This document shows, piece by piece, positions 61,639-64,000 of a DNA stretch of 64,000 nt. The notes under the pieces were generated by a model, which saw nothing but the letters and a program-made list of their open reading frames with translations, made no database searches and was not told the DNA's origin. The stretch comes from CAZDDB01 sp963843285. Lineage in GTDB: Bacteria; Acidobacteriota; HRBIN11; JAKEFK01. The stretch is taken from assembly GCA_963843285.1 (NCBI GenBank), contig CAWJJO010000008.1, positions 51,893-115,892 of the forward strand. The letters are read 5' to 3'. Both the position numbers and the translations under genes were made by a program. Position 1 is the first letter of the stretch, and the number at the start of each line of letters is the position of its first letter.

Positions 61639-62035
61639 AGCCTATGTGGATACGTCAGCGCTCATCGCTTTTGTAGACCGTTCCGATTCGTATCATCCGC
61701 TGTTCAGGAGACTCTTTGCGGAGCCGCCTCCTCTCATCACCACAACGCTTGTCATAGCCGAGGGCCATGGTTGGTTTCTCAGACGCTACGATCGAAGAAA
61801 GGCGCTTGAATTTCTGAACATGGTCGAAGTCATGAGTCCTTTGAAGATCATTGCCGTAGGACAGCGGGAGCAAAAGGCTGCAGCGCACATCCTGCGGAAA
61901 TTCTCAGATCAGGATCTGACGTTGACCGATGCCACCGGGCTTCATTTGATGGAATCTCGCCGGATTGCTACCTGCTGGTCGACGGATTTTCATCTCGGCC
62001 TCACTGGCGTACCTCTGATTATTCACCGGTACTAG
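61622..62035 (+). CDS. PIN-domain toxin (VapC-like)
   Basis: The 137-residue PIN-domain protein reads YVDTSALIAFVDRSDSYH (Asp in VDTSA and the second in DRSD), TTLVIAEGHGW with a Glu, and the C-terminal TDATGLHLM and STDFHLGL acids. These match VapC-type RNases. I choose the ATG at 61622 (MVRRTEAYVDTS) rather than a TTG 15 bases earlier, giving a 17-base overlap with the antitoxin, typical for coupled TA genes. The protein shares little visible sequence with the PIN toxin at 60654, so the two modules are not a recent duplication. Confidence 0.85.
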   Translation: MVRRTEAYVDTSALIAFVDRSDSYHPLFRRLFAEPPPLITTTLVIAEGHGWFLRRYDRRKALEFLNMVEVMSPLKIIAVGQREQKAAAHILRKFSDQDLTLTDATGLHLMESRRIATCWSTDFHLGLTGVPLIIHRY

Positions 62036-62064
62036 CGTACGCTAGTATTTATTCTCTTCTTGGA

Positions 62065-62104
62065 TTATGTTTATTTGATCTTTGATTTTTGATATTTGAT
62101 ATTT
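62065..62104. repeat. AT-rich repeat, right arm only
   Basis: TTATGTTTATTTGATCTTTG followed by ATTTTTGATATTTGATATTTT runs directly into the glmS ATG. No left arm is present nearby. Confidence 0.75.
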
Positions 62105-62105
62105 T

Positions 62106-63935
62106 ATGTGTGGCATCGTCGGGTATATAGGGAACCAGGAAGTAGTGCCTGTCATCATTGACAGCCTTCGGCGCCTCGAATACCGGGGCTACGATTCCGC
62201 GGGGATCGCAGTGGTCCGGGACGGCGAAGTCCATATCCGCCGCAGCGCTGGAAAGCTATCCAACCTCGAAGAAGTCATCCGCATTAAACCGCTGGAAGGC
62301 GTCTTTGGAATCGGTCACACACGGTGGGCCACTCATGGACGACCCACAGAAGAGAATGCGCATCCCCATCGCGACTGCACCGGAAACATTGTCGTTGTGC
62401 ACAACGGAATCATCGAGAACTACCTGGAGCTGAAGCGATCACTGCAAAATGACGGTCACAAGTTTGTCACAGAAACAGATACGGAAATCCTCGCGCATCT
62501 GATCGAAAAGTATTATCAAGGCAAACTGGAATCCGCGGTGCTGAAAGCGTTTGAGCAGGTGCGGGGCATCTATGCATGCGCGATTCTCAGCGCAAAAGAG
62601 CCAAACAAGATTATCGGTGTGCGGAACGGTCCGCCGCTGGTAATCGGAGTCGGCAAAGGGGAATATTTTCTGGCATCCGATATTCCCGCAATTTTGCAGT
62701 ACACACGCGACATCATATTCATGGACAACTACGAAATGGTTGTTATCACTGAAAACGGGGTCAAGATCCACGATTTTCAAGGACAGGAAATTCATCGCGA
62801 GCCGCAGCTCATTACCTGGGATCCGAATCTCGCGGAGAAGGGCGACTTCCAGCACTACATGCTCAAGGAGATTTTCGAGCAGCCATGGGCAATTCGCGAA
62901 ACGATCGTGGAACGGTTCTCGATGGAGACAGGCAAGATCTATCTGAACGACTTCAAGATTCCAACGGAAGAGCTGGCACGCGTCGAGAAGATCAACTTTG
63001 TTGCGGCGGGCACTTCCTGGCATGCCGCGCTTGTCGGAAAGTTTCTCATCGAAGAGCTTGCGCGAATTCCTGTTGAGGTGGACATCTCCTCCGAGTTCCG
63101 GTATCGAAATCCGATCATTCGACCCAGCACGCTCACGATGGCGATCACGCAATCGGGAGAAACAGCCGACACCATCGCTGCAGTGCGCGAAGCCAGACGC
63201 CTCGGCTCGCTGACGATGTCCATTTCCAACGTGGTCGGCAGTATGATCACCCGCGAAACACAGGGCACGATCTACACGCACGCCGGACCGGAGATCGGAG
63301 TGGCGTCCACAAAAGCATTTACTACGCAATTAGTAGCTTTGTACATGTTCGCGCTGTACATGGCGGAGCTCAAAGGGACGATGAAGCCGGAAGACGCCGT
63401 GCCGCGTATCCAGGCGATGACAACGATTGCCAATTTGGTGGAGGCGATTCTTCAAAAGCATGGGGAGATTGAGAAGCTGGTTGATGAATACATCGACCGC
63501 AGCGATTTTCTGTATCTTGGCCGCGGAATCAACTACCCGATCGCATTGGAAGGCGCGCTCAAGTTGAAAGAGATTTCATACATTCATGCCGAAGGCTATC
63601 CTGCCGGGGAAATGAAGCATGGTCCAATCGCATTGATCGATGAGAAGATGCCGGTGGTGGCGCTGATTCCACGCGATCGTCACTACGAGAAGATTCACAG
63701 CAATGTGATGGAAGCCAGATCGCGCGGCGGCAATATCATCGCAATCGCCACAGAAGGAGACCACTCCGCTGAAGATCTCGCGCGTCACGTGTTCTACATT
63801 CCGCAAGCAGACGAGCTGCTCACTCCCATCCTGTGCGCGATTCCCGTGCAACTGATCGCATACTACATCGCCGTCCGCCGCGGCTGCGATGTCGATCAGC
63901 CCCGTAACCTCGCCAAGTCGGTTACAGTCGAATAG
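62106..63935 (+). CDS. glmS: glutamine-fructose-6-phosphate aminotransferase (isomerizing)
   Basis: GlmS makes glucosamine-6-phosphate from fructose-6-phosphate and glutamine, the first step to UDP-GlcNAc. The 609 residues cover the glutaminase domain (Cys2 nucleophile in MCGIVGYIG, then GHTRWATHGRPTEENAHPH and HNGIIENY) and two SIS domains with the sugar-phosphate loops (AAGTSWHAAL, ITQSGETADT, SNVVGSMITRE). The C-terminus is canonical (DVDQPRNLAKSVTVE). No glmS ribozyme is visible before it, and the ATG has no ribosome site; the AT-rich repeat ends two bases upstream. GlmU is encoded 2.3 kb before it. Confidence 0.96.
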   Translation: MCGIVGYIGNQEVVPVIIDSLRRLEYRGYDSAGIAVVRDGEVHIRRSAGKLSNLEEVIRIKPLEGVFGIGHTRWATHGRPTEENAHPHRDCTGNIVVVHNGIIENYLELKRSLQNDGHKFVTETDTEILAHLIEKYYQGKLESAVLKAFEQVRGIYACAILSAKEPNKIIGVRNGPPLVIGVGKGEYFLASDIPAILQYTRDIIFMDNYEMVVITENGVKIHDFQGQEIHREPQLITWDPNLAEKGDFQHYMLKEIFEQPWAIRETIVERFSMETGKIYLNDFKIPTEELARVEKINFVAAGTSWHAALVGKFLIEELARIPVEVDISSEFRYRNPIIRPSTLTMAITQSGETADTIAAVREARRLGSLTMSISNVVGSMITRETQGTIYTHAGPEIGVASTKAFTTQLVALYMFALYMAELKGTMKPEDAVPRIQAMTTIANLVEAILQKHGEIEKLVDEYIDRSDFLYLGRGINYPIALEGALKLKEISYIHAEGYPAGEMKHGPIALIDEKMPVVALIPRDRHYEKIHSNVMEARSRGGNIIAIATEGDHSAEDLARHVFYIPQADELLTPILCAIPVQLIAYYIAVRRGCDVDQPRNLAKSVTVE

Positions 63936-63988
63936 ATCACAACCCTACTCCGCGAACGAGCCCGAATATCTTCTTCTCTGGTTGAAGA

Positions 63989-64000
63989 GAAACCACAGAT
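63989..64000. repeat. start of a CCACAGAG-type repeat at the window edge
   Basis: The window ends in AAACCACAGAT, the beginning of the repeat family seen at 47383 and 49420. It is cut off by the edge, and no gene is visible after glmS. Confidence 0.35.

Noticed and set aside
62036..62105. glmS ribozyme or riboswitch before glmS
   Set aside because: Only 70 bases of AT-rich repeat and gap lie between the toxin gene and glmS, too short and unlike the ribozyme core.
62439..63329. 296-codon frame opposite glmS
   Set aside because: Entirely inside glmS on the other strand, with Cys/His/Arg-rich sequence typical of a shadow frame.

Overview
The window is a chromosomal segment of moderate GC content from a Gram-negative bacterium, most likely a member of the Acidobacteriota. 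The evidence is the gene families present: an Oar-like TonB-dependent receptor with an N-terminal carboxypeptidase-regulatory domain, GWxTD-domain and VWFA-related proteins, several sulfatase-like proteins fused to TPR repeats, and RND and MacAB-type efflux pumps. Phylum is inferred from these families only; there is no rRNA gene. Four conserved genes (sulfatase-like/TPR, RND pump, M14 peptidase, aroDE) each carry a one-base indel in a G/C run. This looks more like draft or metagenome consensus error than four real pseudogenes.

Layout. 1-3470: a 5'-truncated hypothetical gene, a decayed TPR fragment, a GT4 glycosyltransferase and a tRNA-Val/tRNA-Asp pair with promoter and terminator. 3823-7890: a MacAB-type exporter operon and a DUF1444 gene. 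7909-18684, all on the minus strand: hemE-hemH-hemY, an inositol-monophosphatase/ADP-ribosylglycohydrolase fusion, a small unknown operon ending in dut, an EamA transporter and glgB. 19005-19837: two small envelope genes. 19923-35693: an envelope block of TonB receptor, two sulfatase-like/TPR proteins, VWFA protein, GWxTD protein and TPR protein on the minus strand, with a third sulfatase-like/TPR gene diverging on the plus strand. The receptor gene has an excellent sigma-54 promoter. 35836-38784: SPFH protein, RNase Z-like hydrolase and a second VWFA protein.

38832-44551: a tripartite RND efflux operon, divergent from an M14 peptidase (44719-47378). 47558-51546: PLP decarboxylase, SnoaL-like protein, an ECF sigma/anti-sigma pair and a tiny membrane protein. 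51510-56354: DUF4416, an N-acetyltransferase, CheW, a lone EcfT, a fused aroDE and a ZIP transporter. 56448-63935: a GNAT protein, a membrane metal-dependent hydrolase, glmU, a DUF547 protein, two divergent PIN-type toxin-antitoxin modules and glmS. GlmS and GlmU supply UDP-GlcNAc for the envelope.

The most unusual property of the window is the load of dispersed, mostly palindromic intergenic repeats of at least seven families. They sit exactly at gene ends, supply stop codons and C-terminal tails to several proteins, and in one place are nested inside one another, which shows that at least one of them has moved.
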